A stretch of 64,000 nucleotides of DNA from Streptomyces sp. NBC_00775 (GCF_036347135.1 NZ_CP108938.1:6634001-6698000); one strand, 5' to 3'; positions 25,460-34,133 are shown, counted from the first letter of the stretch. The notes: generated from the letters alone by a model not told the origin. Made by a program: numbers and translations.

Positions 25460-26280
25460 ACACGTACGGGGGTTACGGAACGGGTGGTCCAGGAGCCATG
25501 CAGGGTCCACGGGGACAGCAAAACCCCGGAGACATCCACGAGACCGTCGGCGCCTACGCCCTCGGGATTCTCGACGACGCCGAAGCAACCGCTTTCGAGG
25601 CGCATCTGGCGACCTGCGAATGGTGCGCCCAGCAGCTCGACGAGCTCGCCGGGATGGAGCCGATGCTCGCCGCGCTCGCGGATCTGCCCGCCGCGCAGGG
25701 CACGCCGGCCATCGGCGAGTCGCTGGCCGCACGCCCGAGCCCACGGCTCGCGGAGCGGCTCGTCGACGAGGTGTCGGAGCGGCGCGCCGTCAAGCGCCGG
25801 CGCGGGATGTACCTGGTGGCGGCCGCGGCCGCGCTGATCATCGGCGGACCGCTGACGGTGATGGCGGTCAACGGTGGCAGCGACAGCAGTACGTCGCCGC
25901 CCGTGGCGATGGCCACCAGCCCGGCCAAGGCGGCCTTCGACGTCATGACGGACAAGAAGTCGGCCACCGACCCGAGCACCAAGGTCAACGCCGTCGTCGC
26001 CGTGGAGAAGAAGGACTGGGGCACCCACGCCGTCCTCCAGCTCAAGAACGTCAAGGGCCCGCTCAAGTGCTCCCTGATCGCCGTCGGCAAGAACGGCGAG
26101 CGCGAGACGGTGACCTCCTGGGCCGTCCCGAAGTGGGGTTACGGCATTGCGAACGCCAAGACCGAAGAGGCGAAATCCCCGCTCTACGTACACGGCGGCG
26201 CGGCCTTCTCGCCCAACCAGATCGACCACTTCGAGGTCATGACGTTCGACGGGAAGCGGCTCGTGGAGGTGAACGCGTGA
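25456..26280 (+). CDS. RskA-type transmembrane anti-sigma factor with zinc motif
   Basis: A 274-residue protein. Its cytosolic anti-sigma domain has the ZAS motif HLATCEWC (His-x3-Cys-x2-Cys, about residues 50-57), then a helical linker, one membrane segment (about 117-138) and an extracytoplasmic RskA domain (about 150-274). It binds the sigma factor encoded immediately upstream and should release it upon regulated proteolysis, as for M. tuberculosis RskA. Confidence 0.93.
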   Translation: MNTYGGYGTGGPGAMQGPRGQQNPGDIHETVGAYALGILDDAEATAFEAHLATCEWCAQQLDELAGMEPMLAALADLPAAQGTPAIGESLAARPSPRLAERLVDEVSERRAVKRRRGMYLVAAAAALIIGGPLTVMAVNGGSDSSTSPPVAMATSPAKAAFDVMTDKKSATDPSTKVNAVVAVEKKDWGTHAVLQLKNVKGPLKCSLIAVGKNGERETVTSWAVPKWGYGIANAKTEEAKSPLYVHGGAAFSPNQIDHFEVMTFDGKRLVEVNA

Positions 26281-26311
26281 GCGAACCCGGAGCGCGCGCG
26301 TAGATTACGGA

Positions 26312-26359
26312 GCCCCCTTCGCGTACGGTTGACGGCTGCCCAGCACGTCAGAAGGGGGC
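26312..26359 (+). promoter_or_regulatory. inverted repeat sequestering the helD ribosome binding site
   Basis: GCCCCCTTC (26312-26320) is the exact reverse complement of GAAGGGGGC (26351-26359), which contains the Shine-Dalgarno of the helD GTG at 26363. The loop is 30 nt. Pairing would hide the SD, or the repeat could be a DNA operator. No rifamycin-associated element, as reported ahead of helR, is recognisable here. Confidence 0.5.
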
Positions 26360-26362
26360 CCG

Positions 26363-28804
26363 GTGGCCGCTCAGGCTCAGCAGGAAACCGCGCTCGGCTC
26401 GGTCCATGGATCCGTAACGGTCGACTCCGTCAAGGACGACTCCGTACGGGACCGGGAGATCAGCGTCGAACAGGAACATCTGGACCGGGTGTACCGGCGC
26501 CTCGAGGAGAAGATCCACGAGGCGGAGTTCCTGATGAACGACGCCGCCAAGCGCGGTCAGGTCGGTACTCCGGGGGCGCTCGCGGAGCGGGACGCCCAGG
26601 TGTTCCGCGCGGGAATTCACCTCAACCGCCTCAACAACGAGTTCGAGGACTTCCTCTTCGGCCGTATCGACCTGCTCCTCGGGAAGGACGGCAAGAAGGG
26701 TCCGGACGGCGCCTACACGGCGGTCGAACCGGCTGAGGGTGCCGTCCGCGAGGACAACACCGCGGAGATCGCGGAGACGCTCCACATCGGCAGGATCGGC
26801 GTCCTCGACACGGACTACGCCCCGCTGGTGATCGACTGGAGGGCGCCCGCCGCGGCCCCCTTCTACCGCTCGACGCCGGTCGACCCCGGCCGTGTCGTAC
26901 GCCGTCGGGTCATCCGCTCCAAGGGCCGCAAGGTCCTCGGCGTCGAGGACGACCTGATGCGCCCGGAGCTGAAGGCCACCCTCGACGGCCGCGAACTCCC
27001 CGTGATCGGCGACGGCGCGCTGATGGCCGCGCTCGGCCAGGCCCGCAGCCACACCATGCGCGACATCGTGTCGTCCATCCAGGCCGAGCAGGACCTGGTG
27101 ATCCGCGCCCCCGCCGCCTCGGTGGCGTACGTCGAGGGCGGCCCGGGCACGGGCAAGACGGCGGTGGCCCTGCACCGGGCCGCGTACCTCCTCTACCAGG
27201 ACCGCCGGCGCTACTCGGGCGGCATCCTGATCGTCTCCCCGACCCCGCTCCTCGTCGCCTACACCGAGGGCGTCCTCCCCTCCCTCGGCGAGGAGGGCCA
27301 GGTCGCCATCCGCGCCATCGGCTCGCTCGTCGACGGCGCGGAGGCCACCCTGTACGACGCTCCGGCCGTGGCCCGCGCCAAGGGCTCGTACCGGATGCTG
27401 AAGGTGCTGCGGCACGCGGCCCGCGGCATCCTCGAACCGGCGCCGAACCCCCGGTCCTCGCGCTCCGCGCGGAACGGCGGCGCCGGGCAGCGCGGCTCGG
27501 GCGGCGACGCCGGGCAGCTCGCCTTCGGTGACGACGCCGAGCCGCAGGGCCCGGCGGCGGTGCCCACCCGGCTCCGTGTCGTCGCGTTCGGGCGCCGTCT
27601 CGAACTGGAGGCCGCGGAGCTGGACCGGATCCGACGCAACGCGCTGAGCGGGACCGCACCCGTCAACCTGCTGCGGCCGCGCGCCCGCAAGCTGCTGCTC
27701 GACGCGCTGTGGGCGCAGTCGGGCGCCGGGACGCGGCACTCGGACCCGGAGCTGGCCGCCGAGCTGCGGTCGTCGTTCGACGAGGACATCACGTCGGAGG
27801 ACAGCTTCATCACGTTCCTGGACGCCTGGTGGCCGGAGCTGACCCCGCGGGGCGTGCTGGCCGCCATGGCGGACGAGCGGCGGCTCGGGCGCTGGGCGCG
27901 GCGGATCCTCAACCCTGGCGAGGTCCGGCGGGTGGCGCGCTCGCTCAAGCGGGACGGGCTCTCCGTGCACGACGTGGCGATGCTCGACGAGCTGAACGCC
28001 ATCCTCGGCACCCCCGCCCGGCCCAGGAAGCGGCGCGAGCTGGACCCGCTGGACCAGCTCACCGGCCTCGAAGAGCTCATGCCCACCCGCGAGGAGACGC
28101 AGTGGGAGCGCGCCGAGCGGCTGGCGCAGGAGCGGACCGAGTACGCGCACGTCATCGTCGACGAGGCGCAGGACCTCACGCCGATGCAGTGGCGCATGGT
28201 CGGGCGGCGCGGCCGGCACGCCACGTGGACGGTCGTGGGCGACCCGGCGCAGTCCTCGTGGTCCGACCCGGACGAGGCCGCCGAGGCCCGCGACGAGGCC
28301 CTGGGGACCCGTCCCCGGCGCCGCTTCACCCTCACCGTCAACTACCGCAACCCCGCGGAGATCGCCGAGCTGGCCGCCAAGGTCCTCGCGCTCGCCATGC
28401 CGGGCTCGACGTCCCCGTCGGCCGTACGGTCCACGGGTGTCGAGCCCCGCTTCGCTGTCGTACGGGACTCCCTCGCGCAGACCGTGCGCGCCGAGGCGGC
28501 CCACCTGCTCGACCGCGTGGACGGCACCGTGGGCGTCGTCGTCGCCATGAACCGGCGCGAGGAGGCCGCCCGCTGGCTCGACGGGCTCGGTGACCGTGTG
28601 GTGGCGCTCGGCAGCCTGGAGGCGAAGGGGCTGGAATACGACGCCACGGTCGTCGTCTCGCCCGCCGAGATCGCCGACGAGTCGCCCGCGGGGCTGCGTG
28701 TGCTGTACGTCGCCCTCACCCGGGCCACTCAGCAGCTGACCGTCATCTCCAGCGACCGTGACGAACCCGATGCGAACGGGGTGCCAGATCTGCTCCGGGA
28801 CTGA
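26363..28804 (+). CDS. helD: HelD-family RNA polymerase-associated helicase-like ATPase
   Basis: An 813-residue SF1 protein. The N-terminal coiled coil (about 30-110, EQEHLDRVYRRLEEKIHEAE) inserts in the RNA polymerase channel in HelD structures. Then come YRSTPVDPGRVVRRR, Walker A GGPGTGKTAVALHRAAYL (about 255-272), a Gly-rich insertion near 370-390, Walker B VIVDEAQDLTPMQWRMV (about 598), motif III GDPAQSSW, motif IV NYRNPAEIAEL and motif VI VALTRATQQL. Actinobacterial HelD/HelR displaces stalled RNA polymerase and in S. venezuelae protects against rifamycins. Which subclass this is cannot be decided by eye. Confidence 0.88.
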   Translation: MAAQAQQETALGSVHGSVTVDSVKDDSVRDREISVEQEHLDRVYRRLEEKIHEAEFLMNDAAKRGQVGTPGALAERDAQVFRAGIHLNRLNNEFEDFLFGRIDLLLGKDGKKGPDGAYTAVEPAEGAVREDNTAEIAETLHIGRIGVLDTDYAPLVIDWRAPAAAPFYRSTPVDPGRVVRRRVIRSKGRKVLGVEDDLMRPELKATLDGRELPVIGDGALMAALGQARSHTMRDIVSSIQAEQDLVIRAPAASVAYVEGGPGTGKTAVALHRAAYLLYQDRRRYSGGILIVSPTPLLVAYTEGVLPSLGEEGQVAIRAIGSLVDGAEATLYDAPAVARAKGSYRMLKVLRHAARGILEPAPNPRSSRSARNGGAGQRGSGGDAGQLAFGDDAEPQGPAAVPTRLRVVAFGRRLELEAAELDRIRRNALSGTAPVNLLRPRARKLLLDALWAQSGAGTRHSDPELAAELRSSFDEDITSEDSFITFLDAWWPELTPRGVLAAMADERRLGRWARRILNPGEVRRVARSLKRDGLSVHDVAMLDELNAILGTPARPRKRRELDPLDQLTGLEELMPTREETQWERAERLAQERTEYAHVIVDEAQDLTPMQWRMVGRRGRHATWTVVGDPAQSSWSDPDEAAEARDEALGTRPRRRFTLTVNYRNPAEIAELAAKVLALAMPGSTSPSAVRSTGVEPRFAVVRDSLAQTVRAEAAHLLDRVDGTVGVVVAMNRREEAARWLDGLGDRVVALGSLEAKGLEYDATVVVSPAEIADESPAGLRVLYVALTRATQQLTVISSDRDEPDANGVPDLLRD

Positions 28805-29023
28805 TGCGCGACCCGGTCTCCCGCCCACCCGTCCGGCTCACCTCTCGCAAAAGAACTCTCGGGGCGGGAATTGCCTTGCGGGGATCGTTTGTTACCGTTG
28901 ACGTGACACCGGCCCGATCCAAGCCCCCGGGCCCAACCTTCGTCGCTACGAGCGACCACTTGCCGCGAGGCGAGCATGGCGGGTCGGTGTCATTGAACGT
29001 TGTCCTTGAAGATGAGGACGCAG

Positions 29024-29058
29024 AAGAGGCCCACGTCACCCCGTGACGTGGGCCTCTT
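29024..29058 (+). terminator. 16-bp hairpin terminator with T-run
   Basis: AAGAGGCCCACGTCAC (29024-29039) pairs perfectly with 29043-29058 around a 3-nt CCC loop and runs into TTCGTT. It is among the strongest intrinsic-type terminators in the window, 220 bp downstream of helD. Confidence 0.9.
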
Positions 29059-29117
29059 TCGTTGCCTGATCGTTTCTCGTATGGTGGAAGTTGTTTTCCG
29101 AAAGTCTCGTCCTTAGC

Positions 29118-29136
29118 TGCGAACAAAACGTTCGCA
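29118..29136. promoter_or_regulatory. palindromic operator candidate upstream of the malic enzyme gene
   Basis: TGCGAAC (29118-29124) and GTTCGCA (29130-29136) form a perfect 7-bp inverted repeat with AAAAC between, 87 bp before the malic enzyme ATG. It looks like a dimeric regulator site; the regulator is unknown. Confidence 0.55.
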
Positions 29137-29222
29137 ATCCGGGGCGGCTACCGCGTACTCGACGGTAGGTGCGACGATCGGACGGCATACCAGCGACACG
29201 GTGAAAGCAGAGGAAGTCGGCC

Positions 29223-30647
29223 ATGGCAACGGCGCCCAGCGTCTCCTACTCGATGACGGTCCGGCTGGAGGTGCCCGCGAGCGGAACCGCGGTCTCCCAG
29301 CTCACCGGGGCCGTCGAGTCCCACGGAGGCTCGGTGACCGGCCTCGACGTGACCGCCTCCGGCCACGAGAAGCTCCGGATCGACGTCACGATCGCGGCGA
29401 CCTCCACGGCGCACGCCGACGAGATCGTCGAGCAGCTCCGCGGCATCGAGGGCGTCACCCTCGGCAAGGTCTCGGACCGTACGTTCCTCATGCACCTCGG
29501 CGGCAAGATCGAGATGCAGTCCAAGCACCCGATCCGCAACCGTGACGACCTCTCCATGATCTACACCCCGGGCGTGGCCCGCGTGTGCATGGCGATCGCC
29601 GAGAACCCCGAGGACGCCCGCCGCCTCACCATCAAGCGCAACTCCGTTGCGGTTGTGACGGACGGATCCGCGGTGCTGGGCCTGGGCAACATCGGGCCGA
29701 TGGCCGCTCTGCCGGTCATGGAGGGCAAGGCGGCCCTCTTCAAGCGCTTCGCCGGTATCGACGCCTGGCCGATCTGCCTGGACACCCAGGACACCGACGC
29801 GATCGTCGAGATCGTCAAGGCCATCGCCCCCGGCTTCGCGGGCATCAACCTGGAGGACATCTCCGCCCCCCGCTGCTTCGAGATCGAGGCCCGGCTGCGC
29901 GAGGCCCTCGACATCCCCGTCTTCCACGACGACCAGCACGGCACCGCGATCGTCGTGCTCGCCGCCCTCACGAACGCCCTGCGTGTGGCGGGCAAGGCGA
30001 TCGGCGACATCCGTGTCGTCATGTCCGGTGCGGGCGCGGCCGGTACGGCCATCCTCAAGCTGCTCATCGCCGCGGGCGTCAAGAACGCGGTCGTCGCCGA
30101 CATCCACGGTGTCGTGCACGCGGACCGCACGGACCTGGTGGACGCCGCCGCCGGCACGCCGCTGCGCTGGATCGCCGACAACACCAACCCCGAGGGCCTC
30201 ACGGGCACGTTGAAGGAAGCCGTGCGCGGCGCGGACGTCTTCATCGGCGTCTCCGCCCCGAACGTCATCGACGGCGACGACGTGGCCGCCATGGCCGAGA
30301 ACGCCATCGTGTTCGCGCTCGCGAACCCCGACCCCGAGGTCGACCCGGCAATCGCCCGCCAGACGGCGGCAGTTGTCGCCACGGGCCGCTCCGACTTCCC
30401 CAACCAGATCAACAACGTCCTGGTCTTCCCGGGCGTCTTCCGCGGCCTCCTGGACGCCCAGTCCCGCACGGTCAACACGGAGATGATGCTGGCCGCCGCG
30501 GCCGCCCTGGCGGACGTGGTGACCGAGGACGAGCTCAACCCGAACTACATCATCCCCAGCGTCTTCAACGACAAGGTCGCGGGAGCGGTCGCCGGAGCCG
30601 TGCGCTCTGCGGCTCGGGCGGCTGGGGCGTCGGCCTCTGCCGAGTAG
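29223..30647 (+). CDS. NAD-dependent malic enzyme (malate oxidoreductase) with N-terminal ACT domain
   Basis: A 474-residue enzyme: ACT-like domain (about 8-85, YSMTVRLEVPASGTAVSQL), malic N-domain (about 95-220, YTPGVARVC, GLGNIGPMAALPVMEGKA, FHDDQHGTAIVVLAAL) and NAD-binding domain (about 240-440, VVMSGAGAAGTAI; ANPDPEV). It oxidatively decarboxylates malate to pyruvate. The S. coelicolor orthologue in this position (SCO2951) was reported NAD-dependent; cofactor use here is by that analogy. The ACT domain implies small-molecule control. Confidence 0.93.
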   Translation: MATAPSVSYSMTVRLEVPASGTAVSQLTGAVESHGGSVTGLDVTASGHEKLRIDVTIAATSTAHADEIVEQLRGIEGVTLGKVSDRTFLMHLGGKIEMQSKHPIRNRDDLSMIYTPGVARVCMAIAENPEDARRLTIKRNSVAVVTDGSAVLGLGNIGPMAALPVMEGKAALFKRFAGIDAWPICLDTQDTDAIVEIVKAIAPGFAGINLEDISAPRCFEIEARLREALDIPVFHDDQHGTAIVVLAALTNALRVAGKAIGDIRVVMSGAGAAGTAILKLLIAAGVKNAVVADIHGVVHADRTDLVDAAAGTPLRWIADNTNPEGLTGTLKEAVRGADVFIGVSAPNVIDGDDVAAMAENAIVFALANPDPEVDPAIARQTAAVVATGRSDFPNQINNVLVFPGVFRGLLDAQSRTVNTEMMLAAAAALADVVTEDELNPNYIIPSVFNDKVAGAVAGAVRSAARAAGASASAE

Positions 30648-30671
30648 GCGCCCGGCGTTGGTGTGGGGCTC

Positions 30672-30691
30672 GCTGGGGGCTGCCGCCCCCA
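30672..30691 (+). terminator. hairpin of the common Streptomyces intergenic repeat
   Basis: CTGGGGGC (30672-30679) and GCCCCCAG (30684-30691) form a perfect 8-bp stem with a 4-nt loop, 25 bp after the malic enzyme stop. The same hairpin plus a downstream CTCGTCCTCAAA...GGCCGGACGGGCTG block is found behind many Streptomyces genes. Confidence 0.7.
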
Positions 30692-30898
30692 GACCCCGCT
30701 GATCGGCCTGAACGGCCTCGTCCTCAAAGGCCGGACGGGCTGGGTGGTGCCGATCGGCGCTGGAGGATGGGGCCCGCGCTGAAGGCTTGAGCGTGGGCTG
30801 TGACGATTGCCACGGCTGCCCGGGCACGGCGCGTCGTGGGACGCCCGGGCTGTGGCCGCCCTCTAGGGTGGCGGCCAGGCTCAGGCCTTGCAGGCCTC

Positions 30899-30940
30899 TT
30901 CGTGTGACTCCCAAGGGTGTTCGTGTGACTCCCAGGGGTG
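30899..30940. repeat. 21-bp tandem repeat upstream of hupA
   Basis: Two copies of TTCGTGTGACTCCCARGGGTG (30899-30919 and 30920-30940) differ at one base. They lie about 180 bp before the hupA start. Regulatory meaning unknown. Confidence 0.75.
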
Positions 30941-31119
30941 CCGGATTGGCTTTCCCGCCGCAGGTGGGGGCAGGATGCGTCTTCGGGCGCGAGGGTCTGG
31001 TGACGGACCCGGGTCCGGGGACCGACCGAGGACCCTGGCAGCATCGTCTTCGCTGTGCCCAATATGCGGCTCCGCCGCGTGGCACGCCTCAACAGCAAGA
31101 AGAACACGGGAGTAACAAC

Positions 31120-31401
31120 ATGAACCGCAGTGAGCTGGTGGCCGCGCTGGCCGACCGCGCCGAGGTGACCCGCAAGGACGCCGACGCCGTTCTGGCCGCG
31201 TTCGCCGAGACCGTCGGCGAGATCGTCGCCAAGGGCGACGAGAAGGTCACCATCCCCGGCTTCCTGACCTTCGAGCGCACCCACCGTGCCGCTCGCACCG
31301 CGCGCAACCCGCAGACCGGCGACCCGATCCAGATCCCGGCCGGCTACAGCGTGAAGGTCTCCGCGGGCTCGAAGCTCAAGGAAGCCGCCAAGGGCAAGTA
31401 A
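31120..31401 (+). CDS. hupA: HU-family nucleoid protein HupA
   Basis: A 93-residue HU protein: dimerisation helices MNRSELVAALADRAEVTRKD, then FLTFERTHRAARTARNPQTG with the DNA-binding arm, and KVSAGSKLKEAAKGK. It lacks the Lys/Ala-rich tail of the other Streptomyces HU (HupS), so it is the HupA type. The true ATG is at 31120 with CGGGAG upstream. It binds and bends DNA in the vegetative nucleoid. Confidence 0.96.
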   Translation: MNRSELVAALADRAEVTRKDADAVLAAFAETVGEIVAKGDEKVTIPGFLTFERTHRAARTARNPQTGDPIQIPAGYSVKVSAGSKLKEAAKGK

Positions 31402-31468
31402 GTCCTCCTGTACGTTCCTGTACGCCACGGGACGCGTGCGAGGCGAAGCAACGCCGGCAGTAACGCCA

Positions 31469-31503
31469 ATGGGGCGGCCCCCTTTCACCGGGGGCCGCCC
31501 CAT
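31469..31503. terminator. 14-bp bidirectional terminator between hupA and murA
   Basis: ATGGGGCGGCCCCC (31469-31482) pairs perfectly with GGGGGCCGCCCCAT (31490-31503), loop TTTCACC. It lies between the convergent hupA and murA genes and can serve both. Confidence 0.88.
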
Positions 31504-31523
31504 CGTCGTACGTACGACTGCTG

Positions 31524-32864
31524 TTACCCGAGCGCCTTGCCCGGCAGTTCGACCTTCGCGCCCAGCTCGACGAGCTTCTCCATGAAGTTCTCGTAGCCGC
31601 GGTTGATGAGGTCGATGCCGTGGACCCGGGAGGTGCCCTGGGCCGCGAGGGCGGCGATCAGGTACGAGAAGCCGCCGCGGAGGTCGGGGATGACCAGGTC
31701 GGCGCCCTGGAGCTTCGTCGGGCCCGAAACGACGGCCGAGTGCAGGAAGTTGCGCTGGCCGAAGCGGCAGTTGGAGCCGCCGAGGCACTCGCGGTAGAGC
31801 TGGATGTGCGCGCCCATCTGGTTGAGCGCGGAGGTGAAGCCGAGACGGGACTCGTACACCGTCTCGTGGATGATGGACAGGCCGGTGGCCTGGGTGAGGG
31901 CCACCACCAGCGGCTGCTGCCAGTCCGTCTGGAAGCCCGGGTGGACGTCCGTCTCCAGGGCGATCGACTTGAGCTGGCTGCCCGGGTGCCAGAAGCGGAT
32001 GCCCTCGTCGTCGATCGCGAACGCCCCGCCCACCTTGCGGTAGGTGTTCAGGAACGTCATCATCGAGCGCTGCTGGGCGCCGCGGACGTAGATGTTGCCT
32101 TCGGTCGCCAGCGCCGCGGAAGCCCACGAGGCGGCCTCCAGGCGGTCCGGGAGGGCCGCGTGGGTGTAGCCGCCGAGCGTGTCGACACCCGTGATGCGGA
32201 TCGTCCGGTCGGTGTCCATGGCGATGATCGCGCCCATCTTCTGCAGTACGCAGATGAGGTCCTCGATCTCGGGCTCCACGGCCGCGTTGGACAGCTCGGT
32301 GGTGCCTTCCGCCAGAACGGCCGTCAGCAGCACCTGCTCGGTCGCGCCGACGGACGGGTACGGCAGCTGGATCTTCGTGCCGCGCAGCCGCTGCGGGGCC
32401 TCCAGGTACTGGCCGTCCGCCCGCTTCTCGATCTTCGCGCCGAACTGCCGCAGCACCTCGAAGTGGAAGTCGATCGGCCGGCCGCCGATGTCACAGCCGC
32501 CCAGGCCGGGGATGAACGCGTGCCCCAGACGGTGCAACAGCGGGCCACAGAAAAGAATCGGGATGCGCGACGAACCCGCGTGGGCATCGATGTCGGCGAC
32601 GTTCGCGCTCTCGACGTGCGACGGATCCAGCACCAACTCGCCCGGTTCCTCACCCGGACGTACCGTCACACCGTGCAGCTGCAGCAGCCCGCGGACGACA
32701 CGCACATCGCGGATGTCGGGGACATTGCGCAGCCGGCTCGGTTCACTGCCCAGCAGGGCGGCGACCATGGCCTTGGGTACGAGATTCTTCGCACCGCGGA
32801 CACGGATCTCGCCCTCAAGCGGGGTTCCGCCGTGGACAAGCAGGACATCGTCATTGACGGTCAT
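31524..32864 (-). CDS. murA: UDP-N-acetylglucosamine 1-carboxyvinyltransferase MurA
   Basis: A 446-residue EPSP-synthase-fold enzyme for the first committed step of peptidoglycan synthesis. RGAKNLVPKAMVAALL carries the substrate-binding Lys26/Asn27. The active-site loop is GLGGCDIGGRPIDFH with Cys124 at the place of E. coli Cys115, so unlike mycobacterial MurA, which has Asp, it keeps the fosfomycin-reactive Cys. Other conserved stretches are PSVGATEQVLLTAVLA and DLRGGFSYLIAALAA. It is convergent with hupA and divergent from yqgE. Confidence 0.96.
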   Translation of the reverse strand: MTVNDDVLLVHGGTPLEGEIRVRGAKNLVPKAMVAALLGSEPSRLRNVPDIRDVRVVRGLLQLHGVTVRPGEEPGELVLDPSHVESANVADIDAHAGSSRIPILFCGPLLHRLGHAFIPGLGGCDIGGRPIDFHFEVLRQFGAKIEKRADGQYLEAPQRLRGTKIQLPYPSVGATEQVLLTAVLAEGTTELSNAAVEPEIEDLICVLQKMGAIIAMDTDRTIRITGVDTLGGYTHAALPDRLEAASWASAALATEGNIYVRGAQQRSMMTFLNTYRKVGGAFAIDDEGIRFWHPGSQLKSIALETDVHPGFQTDWQQPLVVALTQATGLSIIHETVYESRLGFTSALNQMGAHIQLYRECLGGSNCRFGQRNFLHSAVVSGPTKLQGADLVIPDLRGGFSYLIAALAAQGTSRVHGIDLINRGYENFMEKLVELGAKVELPGKALG

Positions 32865-33146
32865 GTATCTCGCGTTCCGATGAGTTGGGCAGGTGTGATT
32901 CGACGGCAGGTCCCTTGTTACAGGAACCGAACAGCAAGGGTAATGGCCGCCTACCCCCCCTCAGTAAGCCCAAGGGTCACTCAGCTGCGTCATAGCTTTG
33001 CCACAACACGAACCGTTCCGAATCGGGCACACGGGGTCACCGGCACCGGCGTGCGCGGGGGTCGCTTCTGTGAGCCCTGAGCTGCATTCACCCGGGTACG
33101 GGTATTGGCTCCCCCTACCTGGGGAAGATGCGGGATCATGTCTGGC

Positions 33147-33719
33147 ATGACCGAGGTGTCCTCGCTCACAGGGCGACTGCTCGTGGCCACGCCCGCCCTG
33201 GCGGACCCCAACTTCGACCGGGCGGTGGTGCTGCTCCTCGACCACGACGAGGAGGGCTCGCTCGGTGTCGTCCTCAACCGGCCGACCCCGGTCGACGTCG
33301 GCGACATCCTGGAGGCCTGGGCGGACCTGGCCGTCGAGCCCGGTGTCGTCTTCCAGGGCGGCCCGGTGTCGCTGGACTCGGCGCTGGGCGTCGCGGTCAT
33401 CCCGGGCGGCGCGTCCGGCGAAAGCACACCCCTCGGCTGGCGCCGCGTGCACGGCGCGATCGGCCTCGTCGACCTGGAGGCCCCGCCCGAACTCCTCGCC
33501 GCGGCTCTCGGCTCCCTGCGCATCTTCGCGGGATACGCGGGCTGGGGCCCCGGCCAGCTGGAGGACGAACTCGTCGAGGGTGCCTGGTACGTCGTCGAAT
33601 CCGAACCCGGAGACGTCTCCTCCCCGTCCCCCGAACGGCTCTGGCGCGAGGTCCTGCGCCGCCAGCGCAGCGAGCTGGCGATGGTGGCGACGTATCCGGA
33701 CGATCCGTCGCTCAACTAA
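33147..33719 (+). CDS. YqgE/AlgH family protein
   Basis: A 190-residue protein with the family signature GRLLVATPALADPNFDRAVV, then LGVVLNRPTPVDV, FQGGPVSLDSALGV and AGYAGWGPGQLEDEL. Start choice between ATG 33138 and ATG 33147 is open; the second begins MTEVSSLTGRLL. The function of the family is unsettled. The stop codon lies inside a 36-bp tandem repeat. Confidence 0.92.
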   Translation: MTEVSSLTGRLLVATPALADPNFDRAVVLLLDHDEEGSLGVVLNRPTPVDVGDILEAWADLAVEPGVVFQGGPVSLDSALGVAVIPGGASGESTPLGWRRVHGAIGLVDLEAPPELLAAALGSLRIFAGYAGWGPGQLEDELVEGAWYVVESEPGDVSSPSPERLWREVLRRQRSELAMVATYPDDPSLN

Positions 33720-33776
33720 TGAGTGCGACGGCCGGACGATCCGTCGCTCAACTAATGAGTGCGACGGCCGGACGAT
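33696..33776. repeat. 36-bp tandem duplication across the yqgE stop codon
   Basis: A 36-bp unit starting CCGGACGATCCGTCGCTCAA is present at 33696-33731 and 33732-33767, with 9 bp of a third copy to 33776. The first copy encodes the YqgE C-terminus and its stop; the second is an exact non-coding copy. Exact identity points to a recent duplication or selection. Confidence 0.95.
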
Positions 33777-33830
33777 TACTGGGCGACCTTCCCTCAACTG
33801 AAGGGTGTGAGCCCCAGTACCCTTGGCGTT

Positions 33831-34133
33831 ATGAGCACTCTTGAGCCTGAGACCCAGCCCCAGCGAGGCACGGGGACGGGGACCCTCGTAGAGCCGACAC
33901 CGCAGGTGTCGCACGGCGACGGGGACCACGAGCGCTTCGCCCACTACGTCCAGAAGGACAAGATCATGGCGAGCGCCCTCGACGGCACGCCCGTCGTGGC
34001 CCTCTGCGGCAAGGTGTGGGTCCCCGGCCGCGACCCGAAGAAGTACCCCGTGTGCCCCATGTGCAAGGAGATCTACGAGTCCATGGGCGCCGGTGGCGAC
34101 AAGGGCAAGGGCGGCGACGGCGGCAAGAAGTAA
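33831..34133 (+). CDS. DUF3039 domain protein
   Basis: A 100-residue protein with disordered N-terminus, then HERFAHYVQKDKIMASALDG, VVALCGKVWVPGRDP and the zinc-ribbon-like CPMCKEIYESM, the DUF3039 pattern found throughout actinobacteria. Three Cys (ALCGK, CPMC) could bind metal with a His. It ends in a Gly/Lys tail and is followed 45 bp later by a strong terminator. Confidence 0.9.
   Translation: MSTLEPETQPQRGTGTGTLVEPTPQVSHGDGDHERFAHYVQKDKIMASALDGTPVVALCGKVWVPGRDPKKYPVCPMCKEIYESMGAGGDKGKGGDGGKK

Larger units (their letters stand above)
28805..29222. other. 418-bp region between helD and the malic enzyme gene
   Basis: Holds a possible SigR-like promoter (GGGAAT near 28865 and GTT 19 bp on), a strong terminator hairpin (29024-29058) 220 bp after helD, and an inverted repeat close to the malic enzyme gene. 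A reading frame at 28804-29046 (80 residues, ending LEDEDAEEAHVTP) runs into the terminator; it has no good SD and is probably not translated in full. A short transcript between promoter and terminator is possible. Confidence 0.5.
30648..31119. other. 472-bp intergenic region with Streptomyces-type repeats
   Basis: No gene is seen. It begins with the widespread Streptomyces intergenic block GGGGGCTGCCGCCCCCAG...CTCGTCCTCAAAGGCCGGACGGGCTG (30672-30742), continues with a 21-bp tandem repeat (30899-30940) and ends with the hupA leader and its GGGAG Shine-Dalgarno. Confidence 0.6.

Noticed and set aside
26281..26362. Rifamycin-associated element upstream of helD
   Set aside because: No matching palindrome is visible; only the SD-complementary repeat is present.
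28804..29046. 80-residue ORF after helD as a gene
   Set aside because: It starts on the last base of the helD stop without an SD and ends within a terminator stem; kept only as a possible leader.
31524..32864. MurA with fosfomycin resistance by Cys-to-Asp change as in mycobacteria
   Set aside because: The loop reads GGCDIGGRP; Cys124 is retained.
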